From NCBI GenBank assembly GCA_947476145.1, contig CANJPH010000007.1, forward strand, positions 1 through 64,000: a stretch of DNA of 64,000 nt, written 5' to 3'. Shown one piece after another: positions 1 through 7,773 of this stretch. The translations under genes were made by a program, and so were the position numbers. The notes under the pieces were generated by a model. That model had not been told where the DNA came from and did no database searches. It was given only the letters and a program-made list of their open reading frames with translations. The stretch comes from Bacteroidota bacterium (GTDB lineage Bacteria; Bacteroidota; Bacteroidia; Chitinophagales; Chitinophagaceae). The first letter of the stretch is position 1; the number at the start of each line of letters is the position of its first letter.

Positions 1-1
1 G

Positions 2-139
2 CAAATTTTGGAATTGGCTAAACATCAAATAATGGATAGTAAAATGAGCGCCTATACGGTGGCTAAGAATTTTCAGCAAAGCACGAACCCATGCGAGAAA
101 GTGGAATATAAAATTTTCACGCCCCAAACTTTATTCTAG
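2..139 (+). CDS. 3' end of an unidentified protein (partial)
   Basis: An open frame enters from the left edge and ends at a TAG at 137-139, giving the last 45 residues of a protein that starts outside the window. The tail is charged and ordinary in composition, ending in KIFTPQTLF. I recognise no family. It points towards the minus-strand remnant at 163-313, so the two were probably once convergent neighbours. It could also be a broken gene, since everything to its right up to 840 looks decayed. Confidence 0.5.
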   Translation, partial: QILELAKHQIMDSKMSAYTVAKNFQQSTNPCEKVEYKIFTPQTLF

Positions 140-162
140 CGCTTTAATTATTAATCTCCTAA

Positions 163-313
163 TTATACAATTTCCACTGTCTCATGCATTTCTGGCGCGA
201 TTACATCTTTAAAACCTTATTTGCGTAATCTTTCCGCAAAATGATCCTGCACTTCGGCTTCACCATGCACTACAAAAATTTGCTTTACTAAATCGGGGCT
301 TTGGCAGTTATTC
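163..313 (-). pseudogene. Truncated C-terminal remnant of a metallo-beta-lactamase/beta-CASP RNase
   Basis: Read on the minus strand this stretch encodes a close copy of the last ~47 residues of the intact RNase at 16216-17619, including the conserved VHGEAEVQDHFAERLRK core and the EMHET tail. It is broken by an in-frame TAA at 219-217, where the intact gene has a lysine codon, and its upstream part is absent beyond about 313, where an unrelated sequence begins. The longest exact DNA match by eye is 22 bases (251-272 against 16304-16325). The protein cannot be made, so this is a decayed paralogue or duplication scar. Homology is seen directly; the order of events is inferred. Confidence 0.85.
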
Positions 314-320
314 AAGTAAG

Positions 321-602
321 ATGAATTATATGAAAGTAGGGAATATGGTATTCTTTTCTGGAAATATTGGTTTAGTTTCAAGTTCACAAGGCAGTATATC
401 TAGTGTTGATATTCCCTTACCTATAACCTCTTCAATTACAAATTCAATGGACGCCGTTGGCGTAATTACTTCAACTGTTGGAGCAACAGGAATAATTGAA
501 GCAAATAATGGAAGTACTAAATATCTAAAATTAAGGTTTAGATCAGATATAAATCAACAAATGTATGTAGCCTATTTTTCTGGAAGTTACATAGTAAAAT
601 AG
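321..602 (+). CDS. Phage-tail-like C-terminal fragment (orphan)
   Basis: A 93-residue product rich in Gly, Ser, Asn and Ile, opening with NYMKVGNMVFFSGNIG and ending in beta-strand-like repeats. This resembles the C-terminal receptor-tip or collar domain seen at the end of phage tail-fibre and bacterial appendage proteins. No signal peptide and no other phage gene is nearby. The frame stays open upstream to a stop near 210, through the RNase remnant, so the ATG at 321 is only a nominal start. It is probably the tail end of a larger gene joined here by recombination, not a functioning gene. The family assignment is by resemblance only. Confidence 0.4.
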   Translation: MNYMKVGNMVFFSGNIGLVSSSQGSISSVDIPLPITSSITNSMDAVGVITSTVGATGIIEANNGSTKYLKLRFRSDINQQMYVAYFSGSYIVK

Positions 603-701
603 CCCTGACATCCCCAGTAAACTCTTCCAAACTGGCTCCTAAGGTAGGTACGAAGTGTTATTTTCTAAAATAAGAATAGTTTTCGAAAATAATATAAAAC
701 C

Positions 702-725
702 GACCCAAATGGGTCTATTTTTTTT
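702..725 (+). terminator. Short stem-loop with T tract
   Basis: The inverted repeat GACCC-AAAT-GGGTC at 702-715 is followed by TA and a run of eight T. It lies 100 bases downstream of the fragment ending at 602 and reads as a plus-strand intrinsic terminator. The stem is short. A second imperfect inverted repeat (660-670 with 680-690) sits just upstream. Confidence 0.4.
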
Positions 726-840
726 ACAGGTTCTCATATATTGGGTTTACTGAAACTATGAAGACTAGTATTGAATCGCAATGGTCTGAAATGCTTTTTA
801 ATGAAATACCCAGGTTCGTTGTAACAGGAGACTAGGAATA

Positions 841-2706
841 TTATTTAGTAAAGCCATAGATGTTAACATCAAAAAATTCAAAGACATCATAACAATCCAA
901 TATTACCGCAAGTTCATACCTAAGAATAGGCCTGTTTAAATTAAAATTTAATAAGCCCTTATCCTTCCAATTTTGATTAAAATTATCTTTTAACATTTCA
1001 GGGGTCGTTTTTCTTAAAATAGCAGCAAATTTTAAAGCATCCTCTACATTCATAAATTCTTGATGACTGTCAGTGAATGTACTTTTATATTTTTCAGCCC
1101 ATTTCTGTAAAAAGAAACTCATTTCCACTTTCTCCTTAGGTTGGAAGTAAGTTGAATTAGCCCAGCCTTCGGATACTCCCTTACCTCTAATTAATCCAGT
1201 TGCACCTATTTTTTGTACCGCCTTAAAGTAACCCTCTTTTTGGGCAACATCTTTATAAGGCATGATATACCCGTTTACATCCAATAAAATAGATTGCAAT
1301 TTTCTAACAGGTATATCCTTTATAGCAACATTTTCTTTGATACTTAATGCAGCCAATATCCCAGCCGCTTGTCCAATTTGCATAACACAGGGCTGCAGCC
1401 TTGTGGTTCCATTGACAATATTGGAAACACTAATTGATTTTTCGGCAATAATTAAGTTTTCACTATTGTCTGGAATCAATGCACCTAATGGAATATTAAA
1501 GGAAGGAACAGGGAAAAATTCTAAATGTTGTGGGGCATTTGTATTTTTTTTATGATGATGGTCTACAGGATAATCTCCCACTGCAATACCAGTTGTATAG
1601 AGCGGTTGTGGAGTATTAAAAGGGGTAGATAAATGCTGGATGGACAATCTAACCAACCCATGTACTCTTCGTGATTCACGATAGTAGGGATACATTGCTA
1701 ATTTATCTTTGGTTGGAAATTCATCATCTGCAAGTGCCAAGTTTTTAAAGCCTAGATCTTTTTGTATAAAATAAATAAATCTAAGTGTTTGCTGTTTTGC
1801 TTGTTCTATTAATTCCTCTCTTTCAGCTTGCGTTTTTTCAACCAGGTTCAAATAAATGTCATTTCCGTAAATAGGCCAATTAAGCATATACTTATTATTT
1901 GGCAGCTTGCCATATTGAAGCATTTTTTTTGCATCTACATTTGGGCGTTTTCGATTGGTGTCATCGTAAAAACTAGTATTAGATCCATCAAATTCAGTGG
2001 AGTCATAATTAATAGGCCTTGGAATGATCTGCTGTGGTGTTCCATAATCTTTTAAAATGCCCACAAAAGTAATATCCTGAACAATATCATTGGCGCCTGA
2101 AAAATTTACTTGCTCTTTTGTAACCTCATTAGATTCCATGCCTAAATCATAAGGAATTTTTGCATCATACAACACATCACCCAACTCAGTAGCATCTATA
2201 ATACGTTTGGCGATAACAATTAATTGATCATTATTTTCCACATTGTAAAATTCAGCACCTGTGATAAAATTATCCTTTTTGATCACTTTTTTAAATTGAT
2301 ACTGGTATACAATATTTAAACTCTTTTCTGCTTTTGCCATTGATTTAAAAATACGATCTCCAATATGAGGTTCAAATAAAGTATTACTTACCCAACCTGT
2401 AGAAACCGCATTAGCACCTCCATAATAATCGTATAAATGTTTACGGAATTCTCCAAACAATCCAGCGGGCATGGTATGATTGCCATCAAATGCCGAAACC
2501 CCCGCAGAAGTGAGCATCCCACCTAACCAAGTGGTATGTTCAACAATGATGGTATTTACGCCCAACCTTGCTGCTTGAATGCCAGCACTAATCCCACTTG
2601 CAGTCCCCCCAATAACCAATACGTCGGCTTGGATGGTCTTTGTTGCAGCTTGGCCGTAAGCAATATTGCAAAATATTATATAAAAAAGGATAAAATAAAA
2701 TCTCAT
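841..2706 (-). CDS. Secreted FAD-dependent oxidoreductase (FAD_oxidored family)
   Basis: The 621-residue product has an N-terminal signal peptide (about residues 1-19, ending AYGQA) followed at once by a Rossmann dinucleotide-binding motif, ADVLVIGGTASGISAGIQAA, with the WLGGMLTSAG stretch that is typical of the PF12831 FAD-dependent family (often named xanthan lyase-like by automatic pipelines). The middle carries the family's RESRRVHG and DYPVDHH segments. The substrate is unknown; family members sit in polysaccharide and sterol-like catabolic settings. It lies 137 bp downstream of blh on the same strand, so read-through from the rhodopsin unit is possible but unproven. The start is an ATG directly before the signal peptide. 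Confidence 0.85.
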   Translation of the reverse strand: MRFYFILFYIIFCNIAYGQAATKTIQADVLVIGGTASGISAGIQAARLGVNTIIVEHTTWLGGMLTSAGVSAFDGNHTMPAGLFGEFRKHLYDYYGGANAVSTGWVSNTLFEPHIGDRIFKSMAKAEKSLNIVYQYQFKKVIKKDNFITGAEFYNVENNDQLIVIAKRIIDATELGDVLYDAKIPYDLGMESNEVTKEQVNFSGANDIVQDITFVGILKDYGTPQQIIPRPINYDSTEFDGSNTSFYDDTNRKRPNVDAKKMLQYGKLPNNKYMLNWPIYGNDIYLNLVEKTQAEREELIEQAKQQTLRFIYFIQKDLGFKNLALADDEFPTKDKLAMYPYYRESRRVHGLVRLSIQHLSTPFNTPQPLYTTGIAVGDYPVDHHHKKNTNAPQHLEFFPVPSFNIPLGALIPDNSENLIIAEKSISVSNIVNGTTRLQPCVMQIGQAAGILAALSIKENVAIKDIPVRKLQSILLDVNGYIMPYKDVAQKEGYFKAVQKIGATGLIRGKGVSEGWANSTYFQPKEKVEMSFFLQKWAEKYKSTFTDSHQEFMNVEDALKFAAILRKTTPEMLKDNFNQNWKDKGLLNFNLNRPILRYELAVILDCYDVFEFFDVNIYGFTK

Positions 2707-2843
2707 AATTAAATTAAAACTATTTTTTCTTAATTAAAATTGCTGATACTACAGGTCTTTCTGATAACTGACCACTAATAAAGTAGCTCCACTAAATTTG
2801 AAGAATTTTTTCATGACAAGTAATTATATAACATTGAAGTTAA

Positions 2844-3755
2844 CTAATTACTTTTTAATTTAAGCTTAGTAAACACTTGCAAATGGGGCAAAGCCAAGAC
2901 AGATAAACTAATAAAAAGCAGGGTGAACACACCAGTACTGTCTTTACTACTTAGGGTTAAAAAAGTGATATAGGCAAACCCAAACCAAGCCACAATGGAG
3001 AAGGGTGCTGCTTTAAAAAGCAAACCACCCCATCCCTTAACCGTATTCGAAACCTCAAAATTGATCCTGATTTTATCAAATGACAATAAAGAATGCCAAA
3101 AACCAAAGTAAAAAGCAAAGCTTAACCAAAGTGGCATAAATAATACAAAACTAATTAATACTGCTGTCTGTAATAGTGAATAATAGTAATGGCTACTTTT
3201 TTCAAAGAAAATATTTTTGAAAAAGAATAATACTAAATGTAAGCCTAAAATGGAAAGGATTGAAACTGGATATAAGGTATGCGCTAGCGCAATAATACCC
3301 TCTTTTTTTATACTTGATCTTCCCATGGTTAAAAAAACATCCAATGCAAAATTGATGTTCTTAGTAAGCATAAATAAAATCCAAGCAAACCCAAGTAAGG
3401 TATAAATTATTTTATGTATCAATAAATGGGTCTTGCCCATCCAATCAATTTCTCCAAAATGAAATGCGGTGATCAAGATAAATATAATCAACGCAGCAAT
3501 TGGGAAAAAATACCAAACCAAAGCATACGCCAAAATATTTGCTAGGTATTTTATTAAAAATACTTTTTGACCTTTTTCAGAAGGATGCAAATGCTGGTCT
3601 ATATATAAATCCAAGGCACCATGAGGAACGCCAAATAGAATTAAAATAAAAATTAAAAAAGAAATCTGGGTATTAATAGAAAACTGACAAATCGTGTCAA
3701 TAATAAATAATATCAATGCAAATAATAACAAGCCCCCTCTTAACTTTATTTGCAT
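2844..3755 (-). CDS. blh: Brp/Blh-type beta-carotene 15,15'-dioxygenase
   Basis: An integral membrane enzyme of 303 residues that cleaves beta-carotene into two retinal molecules, the chromophore of rhodopsin. The four histidine-bearing family motifs are present in order: GVPHGALD (His45), AFHFGEID (His99), YFGFWHS (His221) and ALPHLQV (His291); such histidines bind the catalytic iron in the family. About eight hydrophobic segments are visible. It is 59 bp downstream of the rhodopsin gene on the same strand, the usual arrangement in marine and freshwater Bacteroidota, but a strong hairpin terminator fills that gap. No carotenoid biosynthesis genes (crtE, crtB, crtI, crtY) are in the window, so beta-carotene must come from a distant locus. 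Confidence 0.95.
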   Translation of the reverse strand: MQIKLRGGLLLFALILFIIDTICQFSINTQISFLIFILILFGVPHGALDLYIDQHLHPSEKGQKVFLIKYLANILAYALVWYFFPIAALIIFILITAFHFGEIDWMGKTHLLIHKIIYTLLGFAWILFMLTKNINFALDVFLTMGRSSIKKEGIIALAHTLYPVSILSILGLHLVLFFFKNIFFEKSSHYYYSLLQTAVLISFVLFMPLWLSFAFYFGFWHSLLSFDKIRINFEVSNTVKGWGGLLFKAAPFSIVAWFGFAYITFLTLSSKDSTGVFTLLFISLSVLALPHLQVFTKLKLKSN

Positions 3756-3765
3756 AATTAGATAT

Positions 3766-3798
3766 TAAAAAAATGGGGCAAGAAAAATCTTGCCCCAT
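3766..3798 (-). terminator. Intrinsic terminator between rhodopsin and blh
   Basis: A perfect 11-bp stem (3773-3783 with 3788-3798, core GGGGCAAGA) closes a 4-base loop and is followed on the minus strand by seven T (plus-strand A run 3767-3773). It starts 17 bases after the rhodopsin stop codon, and the T tract ends only about a dozen bases before the blh ATG. Most transcripts should stop here, leaving blh to read-through. Confidence 0.85.
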
Positions 3799-3814
3799 GC
3801 TAAAATCAATTGTA

Positions 3815-4534
3815 TTAAGCAGCTTTTCTACTTAAACTATAAATCACTAAACCGAAACCGATTTTGTTTATAGCATCTGCAATATTATAAACAACATCCA
3901 TTTGAATGCCTAAATCAGCAAAGCCAGCATACCATTGTCCTTTTGCAGTACCAATTAAATATCCAAGAGGATAAATAGCCCAGCCTACTAATACGAACCA
4001 ACCTAATGCAGTGTTTGCAGAAGCAACTGCAGAACCTGCACTTGTAGCTAATTTTTTAACATCTCCTAACCATACTTCATATACGATGTAGAAGTATGCG
4101 ATAGCACTTAGTGTACCCCATAAAGTTGCATTCGCTGGTGCAACCGCTTCACCCCAATAACCTGTTACAAGCATTACTACTGAAGCTAAAATCATCTTCC
4201 ATAATAAACTAGATTTTCCACCTGCTTTTTTTGTGATTAAATAGAATTCAACGCACATCAAAGGCACCGTTAATAACCAGTCTACATAACGGAAGAAAGT
4301 TGGGGACTCATGATAATCAGCAAAATAACCTCTCATGTAATAATAGTGAACCGCGGCAATGAAAGTAATTATACCAGATACAAGAACAGAAGTTCTCCAT
4401 TCCTTACTAGTATTACCTACTTCCATGAAGAAAAAAACGGCTGCGGCCATCATAGCCATTGTGCCAATGAAAAACGTGAAAGAAACATAGTCAGTTGGTA
4501 AAATTTTACCAGCCATCAGAGTCAAATGATCCAT
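3815..4534 (-). CDS. Proteorhodopsin, light-driven proton pump (green-tuned)
   Basis: A 239-residue seven-helix retinal protein. Helix C reads RYVDWLLTVPLMCVEFY, giving the DTE triad of proton pumps: Asp85 (Schiff-base counter-ion/acceptor), Thr89 and Glu96 (donor). His63 (AAVHYYYMR) matches the His75-Asp97 pair of proteorhodopsin, and Lys224 in DAINKIGFG is the retinal-binding lysine. The tuning site (105 in proteorhodopsin numbering) is Met93, as in green-absorbing Bacteroidota pumps. There is no clear cleavable signal peptide. Sodium and chloride pumps carry NDQ or NTQ in place of DTE and are excluded. The gene leads the rhodopsin-blh unit and ends in its own terminator. Confidence 0.96.
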   Translation of the reverse strand: MDHLTLMAGKILPTDYVSFTFFIGTMAMMAAAVFFFMEVGNTSKEWRTSVLVSGIITFIAAVHYYYMRGYFADYHESPTFFRYVDWLLTVPLMCVEFYLITKKAGGKSSLLWKMILASVVMLVTGYWGEAVAPANATLWGTLSAIAYFYIVYEVWLGDVKKLATSAGSAVASANTALGWFVLVGWAIYPLGYLIGTAKGQWYAGFADLGIQMDVVYNIADAINKIGFGLVIYSLSRKAA

Positions 4535-5218
4535 ATTGTTGAGTTTTGGTGAACGAAATCATTCACAACATTCCACAATTTCATTTCGGCTGTCCTTAAA
4601 TTTTTTTAGAATATTAAGGCAAAGCAATAACAAACCAATCGTTGTTTCATTACAACGGTAAATTAGTAAAAATGTTCAATATTTAACAAAAATATTTGTT
4701 AATTTTTTTGGTCGTAATTAAAAAATTATAATATATAATGGTGAGAAGATTGAATAGATAAGTAGCAATTTACTGCATTACAAATAAGGTAAATACCAAT
4801 AAATATGGGTCAAAAAAATGTACTAAATAAGATGCCTGCAAAAAAGCTGGTAACAAATAATTTATTAAATAAATCTATAACTATATAAAAAACAATTATT
4901 TATAAAGTGATTTGGATACCTGTAGGCAGTTTAACCACCTTATTATCTATTTTCAAATAGATATCTTTTGCACTCGCATTAAAAAATGATATTAATAATA
5001 AAAGGAAATGTAAAAAGCTTTTAGCATGGGTAAAAGCATCTCCAACCTTTTACTACTTGTTGCATTTACATTCATCGATCTAAGTATCTTATTGATTTAA
5101 ATTCATTTTATTTGAAAAATTAACCCAATTAATTTTTCCTTCGATAATTTTAAAGATATTTACGCGAAGGAAAATTTAATGTAACGCATCTAATAAATAA
5201 TCATCTAAACATAAATAC
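4535..5218. other. 684-bp intergenic region between rhodopsin and the YHYH operon
   Basis: Very AT-rich divergent spacer that must hold the promoters of rhodopsin (leftward) and the YHYH operon (rightward). It also contains a probable gene relic on the minus strand at 5027-4900: an ATG followed after about six codons by a frameshift into a hydrophobic, signal-peptide-like stretch (LLLLISFFNASAKDIYLKI), ending at TAA 4902-4900. I see no RNA gene and no other ORF of note. Confidence 0.6.
4687..4694 (-). promoter_or_regulatory. Candidate -7 box for the rhodopsin gene
   Basis: TATTTTTG on the minus strand matches the Bacteroidota -7 consensus TAnnTTTG. It would place the transcription start roughly 145 bases before the rhodopsin ATG, a long leader. 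No convincing -33 TTG partner is seen, and other AT-rich boxes nearby are possible. Confidence 0.3.
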
Positions 5219-5995
5219 ATGAACCCCCTTAAAACTATTTTTTTCCCGATCTTAACTATTGTACTATTTAGTTGTAGTAAAAGCGACTCCACCACTACCC
5301 CGACTAACAATAATACCACGCCCACTAGCACTGCCGTACCCGCGGTCTATTCAAAAATTTATGGGGCTGCTAGTATTACAAACGATGGCACTTATATTAC
5401 GATTAAAACAAAGAATTTACCAGATCATAAAAGCACCTATTATCCAACCAGCAATGCTTTATATGAGGCTTATAGTGGCCCAACCTTCGGCGGTTTTACT
5501 TTTAATAAAAACCCCAATTCAATTATTGAACAATCGGGTACCATTAAAATTCCAGTCAATCCTAAATTAAATACGGCACACTCACCTACTCCATTGGGCC
5601 CTATTGGTATATCATTAAATGGCGTCGTATTCTTTAACCAATATGCAGGTCCTGCTAACCAGGCGTTAACGGGTGAGATAGCTAGTTTTGATAAATATTA
5701 TGGTCATCCTCAACAATCTGGCATGTACCATTATCATGTAGAACCTATTTACTTGACAACTGTTAAATCTACTAAATCCGGCCTCATGGGCTTTCTTTTG
5801 GATGGGTTCCCTGTTTATGGTCCACAGGAAGAAGACGGTACTTTAGTAACTAATAGTATGCTGGACGATTATCATGGACACACGCATAAAACATTGGACT
5901 ATACAAGTGGTACTTATCACTATCACTTCACCAACGAAGCACCTTATTTAAATGGTAGTGGGTTTTATGGCACACCTGGAACCATCACACAATAA
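5219..5995 (+). CDS. YHYH-domain lipoprotein
   Basis: A 258-residue lipoprotein: hydrophobic leader with lipobox LFSC, a Thr/Pro/Asn-rich linker to about residue 40, then a YHYH domain (PF14240). The family signatures are all there: GMYHYH, LLDGFPVYGP, LDDYHGH and GTYHYHF, with many histidines that suggest metal binding. The function of the domain is not established. It heads a tight three-gene plus-strand operon whose third member is a SCO1/SenC copper chaperone, so a role in copper or periplasmic redox handling is a reasonable inference. Its stop overlaps the next start (TAATG). Confidence 0.88.
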   Translation: MNPLKTIFFPILTIVLFSCSKSDSTTTPTNNNTTPTSTAVPAVYSKIYGAASITNDGTYITIKTKNLPDHKSTYYPTSNALYEAYSGPTFGGFTFNKNPNSIIEQSGTIKIPVNPKLNTAHSPTPLGPIGISLNGVVFFNQYAGPANQALTGEIASFDKYYGHPQQSGMYHYHVEPIYLTTVKSTKSGLMGFLLDGFPVYGPQEEDGTLVTNSMLDDYHGHTHKTLDYTSGTYHYHFTNEAPYLNGSGFYGTPGTITQ

Positions 5996-6417
5996 TGAGG
6001 TTTACTATTTTTTTATTCATTGCATTTACCTTTTTTGCTTGTAAAAATGAACAAGTAAATGGAGCACTCGTAACTGCTAAAAAATTCTACCCCAATAAGC
6101 AATTAATGGAGTATAGAGAATTTAGAAATGGTATGAAAAATGGAAAACAAATTGCCTATTGGGATAATGGAAATAAAAGATTTGAATTCAACGCCGTTAA
6201 TGACGCATATGAAGGGGAACTAAAAGAATGGGACTATAATGGTAATTTATTTCACTTAGCCCATTATGAAAATGGACAGGAAGAAGGGGTGCAGAAACTT
6301 TGGTATGAGAATGGAAAAATTAGAGCAAACTATGTGATTTTAAAGGGCAGAAGATATGGCCTATTGGGAACCAAAAACTGTAAAAATGTATCGGATAGTA
6401 TTTTTAATCGCAATTAG
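5995..6417 (+). CDS. MORN-variant repeat lipoprotein
   Basis: A 140-residue lipoprotein (leader with lipobox FFAC, Cys at about 16) made of several 22-24-residue MORN_2-type repeats of the form YPNKQLMEYREFRNGMKNGK, YWDNGNKRFEFNAVNDAYEG, YNGNLFHLAHYENGQEEG and YENGKIRANYVILKGRRYG. Proteins of this family are often labelled YwqK antitoxin, but nothing here supports a toxin-antitoxin pair. The start ATG overlaps the YHYH stop by one base, and the 3' end overlaps the SCO gene by 32 bases, so the three are co-translated. Likely a surface or periplasmic binding scaffold; partner unknown. Confidence 0.8.
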   Translation: MRFTIFLFIAFTFFACKNEQVNGALVTAKKFYPNKQLMEYREFRNGMKNGKQIAYWDNGNKRFEFNAVNDAYEGELKEWDYNGNLFHLAHYENGQEEGVQKLWYENGKIRANYVILKGRRYGLLGTKNCKNVSDSIFNRN

Positions 6418-7036
6418 TAGTTGCGTGTTTGCTTGTAACCAGAAAAAGCAAGACATCATTAAGATGCCCTATTATAATACGGCCGATTTTGAACCCATCT
6501 TTATAAATGATCAGGCCAAAGTGCCTTTACAAATAAATCATACCATTGATTGCTTTAATTTTTTAAACCAAGATAGTATACAAGTAACGGAAGCGATTTT
6601 TGACAATAAAATTCATGTAGCTAATTTTATTTTTACTAGCTGTGGTAGTATTTGCCCGGTAATGACCGGTAATTTTAAGATTGTAGGCGACAGCTTTAAA
6701 AATGACACCAATGTGATTATGTTGTCCTATTCTGTAACACCCTGGATAGACAAGCCTTCTGTTTTGAAAAATTACCAACTTAAAAATGCAATCACCAATA
6801 CAAATTGGCATTTTTTAACCGGTGATAAATCTAGTATTTACAAATTGGCAAGACAGTCCTATTTTGCTGAAGAAAATATTGGGTACAGCAAGGATAGTAG
6901 CGAATTTTTACACACAGAACATGTTATTCTGGTAGATAAAACAAAAAGAATTAGGGGTATTTATAATGGTACACTTAGCTTAGAGATGCGTCATTTAGTG
7001 GAGGATATTAAAACACTTCAGCAGGAATCAAATTAG
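6386..7036 (+). CDS. SCO1/SenC family copper chaperone lipoprotein
   Basis: A thioredoxin-fold protein of 216 residues that in this family delivers copper to cytochrome oxidase or acts in periplasmic thiol redox. The start was moved 30 bases downstream of the longest frame to the ATG at 6386, because that yields a proper lipoprotein signal with lipobox VFAC (Cys17). The metal-binding set is complete: Cys86 and Cys90 in FTSCGSICPV (CxxxC) and His179 in HTEHVILVD. It is the last gene of the YHYH-MORN-SCO operon. No cytochrome oxidase genes are in the window. Confidence 0.9.
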   Translation: MYRIVFLIAISSCVFACNQKKQDIIKMPYYNTADFEPIFINDQAKVPLQINHTIDCFNFLNQDSIQVTEAIFDNKIHVANFIFTSCGSICPVMTGNFKIVGDSFKNDTNVIMLSYSVTPWIDKPSVLKNYQLKNAITNTNWHFLTGDKSSIYKLARQSYFAEENIGYSKDSSEFLHTEHVILVDKTKRIRGIYNGTLSLEMRHLVEDIKTLQQESN

Positions 7037-7042
7037 AGAAAT

Positions 7043-7068
7043 GAAAAAGGCCATCATTGCTGATGGCC
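7043..7068 (-). terminator. Terminator of the carbonic anhydrase operon
   Basis: An 8-bp perfect GC-rich stem (GGCCATCA, 7049-7056, with 7061-7068) and a TTGC loop, followed on the minus strand by five T. It sits 37 bases after the carbonic anhydrase stop and between two convergent units, so it may also stop plus-strand transcripts weakly. Confidence 0.75.
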
Positions 7069-7105
7069 TAAATCAAACATGATCCGCTTAAGTAAAACCA
7101 AAACT

Positions 7106-7729
7106 CTATTCGAAAAATGTAACTTCACCCGTAGTGATATCATGTACCCCACCTACAATCCCAATTTCTCCATTTTTAACCATGTCGGCTATAATAGGAC
7201 TGTGTATTAAAATATTTTTAACAGATAAGGACACATTTAGTGCTGCAACTTTTTCTACGAAAATTGAATTGCCGGAATTTCTATTTTCATTAACTGTATC
7301 CTCTTGCTCTACCGCTGGCTTAATTTTATGAATTAAACCCGTTAAATTGCCCAATTGAACATTGTCACAAGCTCCTTTTACAGCACCACATTTGGTATGA
7401 CCAAGCACTACAATAATTTTTGCACCTGCTACTTTACAACCAAATTCCATACTACCTAAAATATCTTCATTTACCACATTGCCTGCAATTCTTACACTAA
7501 ATACATCCCCTAAGCCCTGATCAAAAATGAGTTCTGCAGAAGTGCGACTATCAATACAACTTAAGATAACCGCAAATGGATGTTGCCCATCTGAGGTTTC
7601 ATTTGCCTGTTGTAACAGATTTCGATTCATTTTTAGATTTTTTACAAATCTTTGATTTCCGTCTTTTAATAAATCCAAGGCCATAGAAGGGCTGATGGAT
7701 GTTTGCATTTCTTTAGTTAATGTCTTCAT
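7106..7729 (-). CDS. Beta-carbonic anhydrase
   Basis: Interconverts CO2 and bicarbonate in the cytoplasm. The 207-residue protein has the beta-class zinc ligands in canonical order: Cys58-Ile-Asp60-Ser-Arg62 and His111-x-x-Cys114 (GHTKCGAVKGA), including the Asp-Arg dyad. No signal peptide. It is the third gene of a minus-strand operon with a SulP transporter and a DUF2490 protein, separated from DUF2490 by 44 bp and followed by an intrinsic terminator. The pairing with SulP strongly suggests inorganic carbon uptake and trapping. Confidence in the family is very high; the pathway role is inferred from context. Confidence 0.95.
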   Translation of the reverse strand: MKTLTKEMQTSISPSMALDLLKDGNQRFVKNLKMNRNLLQQANETSDGQHPFAVILSCIDSRTSAELIFDQGLGDVFSVRIAGNVVNEDILGSMEFGCKVAGAKIIVVLGHTKCGAVKGACDNVQLGNLTGLIHKIKPAVEQEDTVNENRNSGNSIFVEKVAALNVSLSVKNILIHSPIIADMVKNGEIGIVGGVHDITTGEVTFFE

Positions 7730-7773
7730 ATAATGTTTATATAGTTTTTATATTTAAATTTTGGTGGCTCTTT

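Noticed and set aside
758..835. A 25-codon plus-strand ORF (MKTSIESQWSEMLFNEIPRFVVTGD) before the FAD oxidoreductase gene
   Set aside because: Too short, no ribosome-binding context or homology recognised; may be another fragment of the decay zone.
2720..2814. Short minus-strand frames between blh and the FAD oxidoreductase (MKKFFKFSGATLLVV in one frame, ISGQLSERPVVSAILIKK in the next)
   Set aside because: Looks like a frameshifted remnant or leader peptide, but neither frame is long enough to support a gene.
5995..6417. Annotation of the MORN-repeat protein as a YwqK-type antitoxin
   Set aside because: It is an exported lipoprotein in an operon with YHYH and SCO genes; no toxin partner is present.
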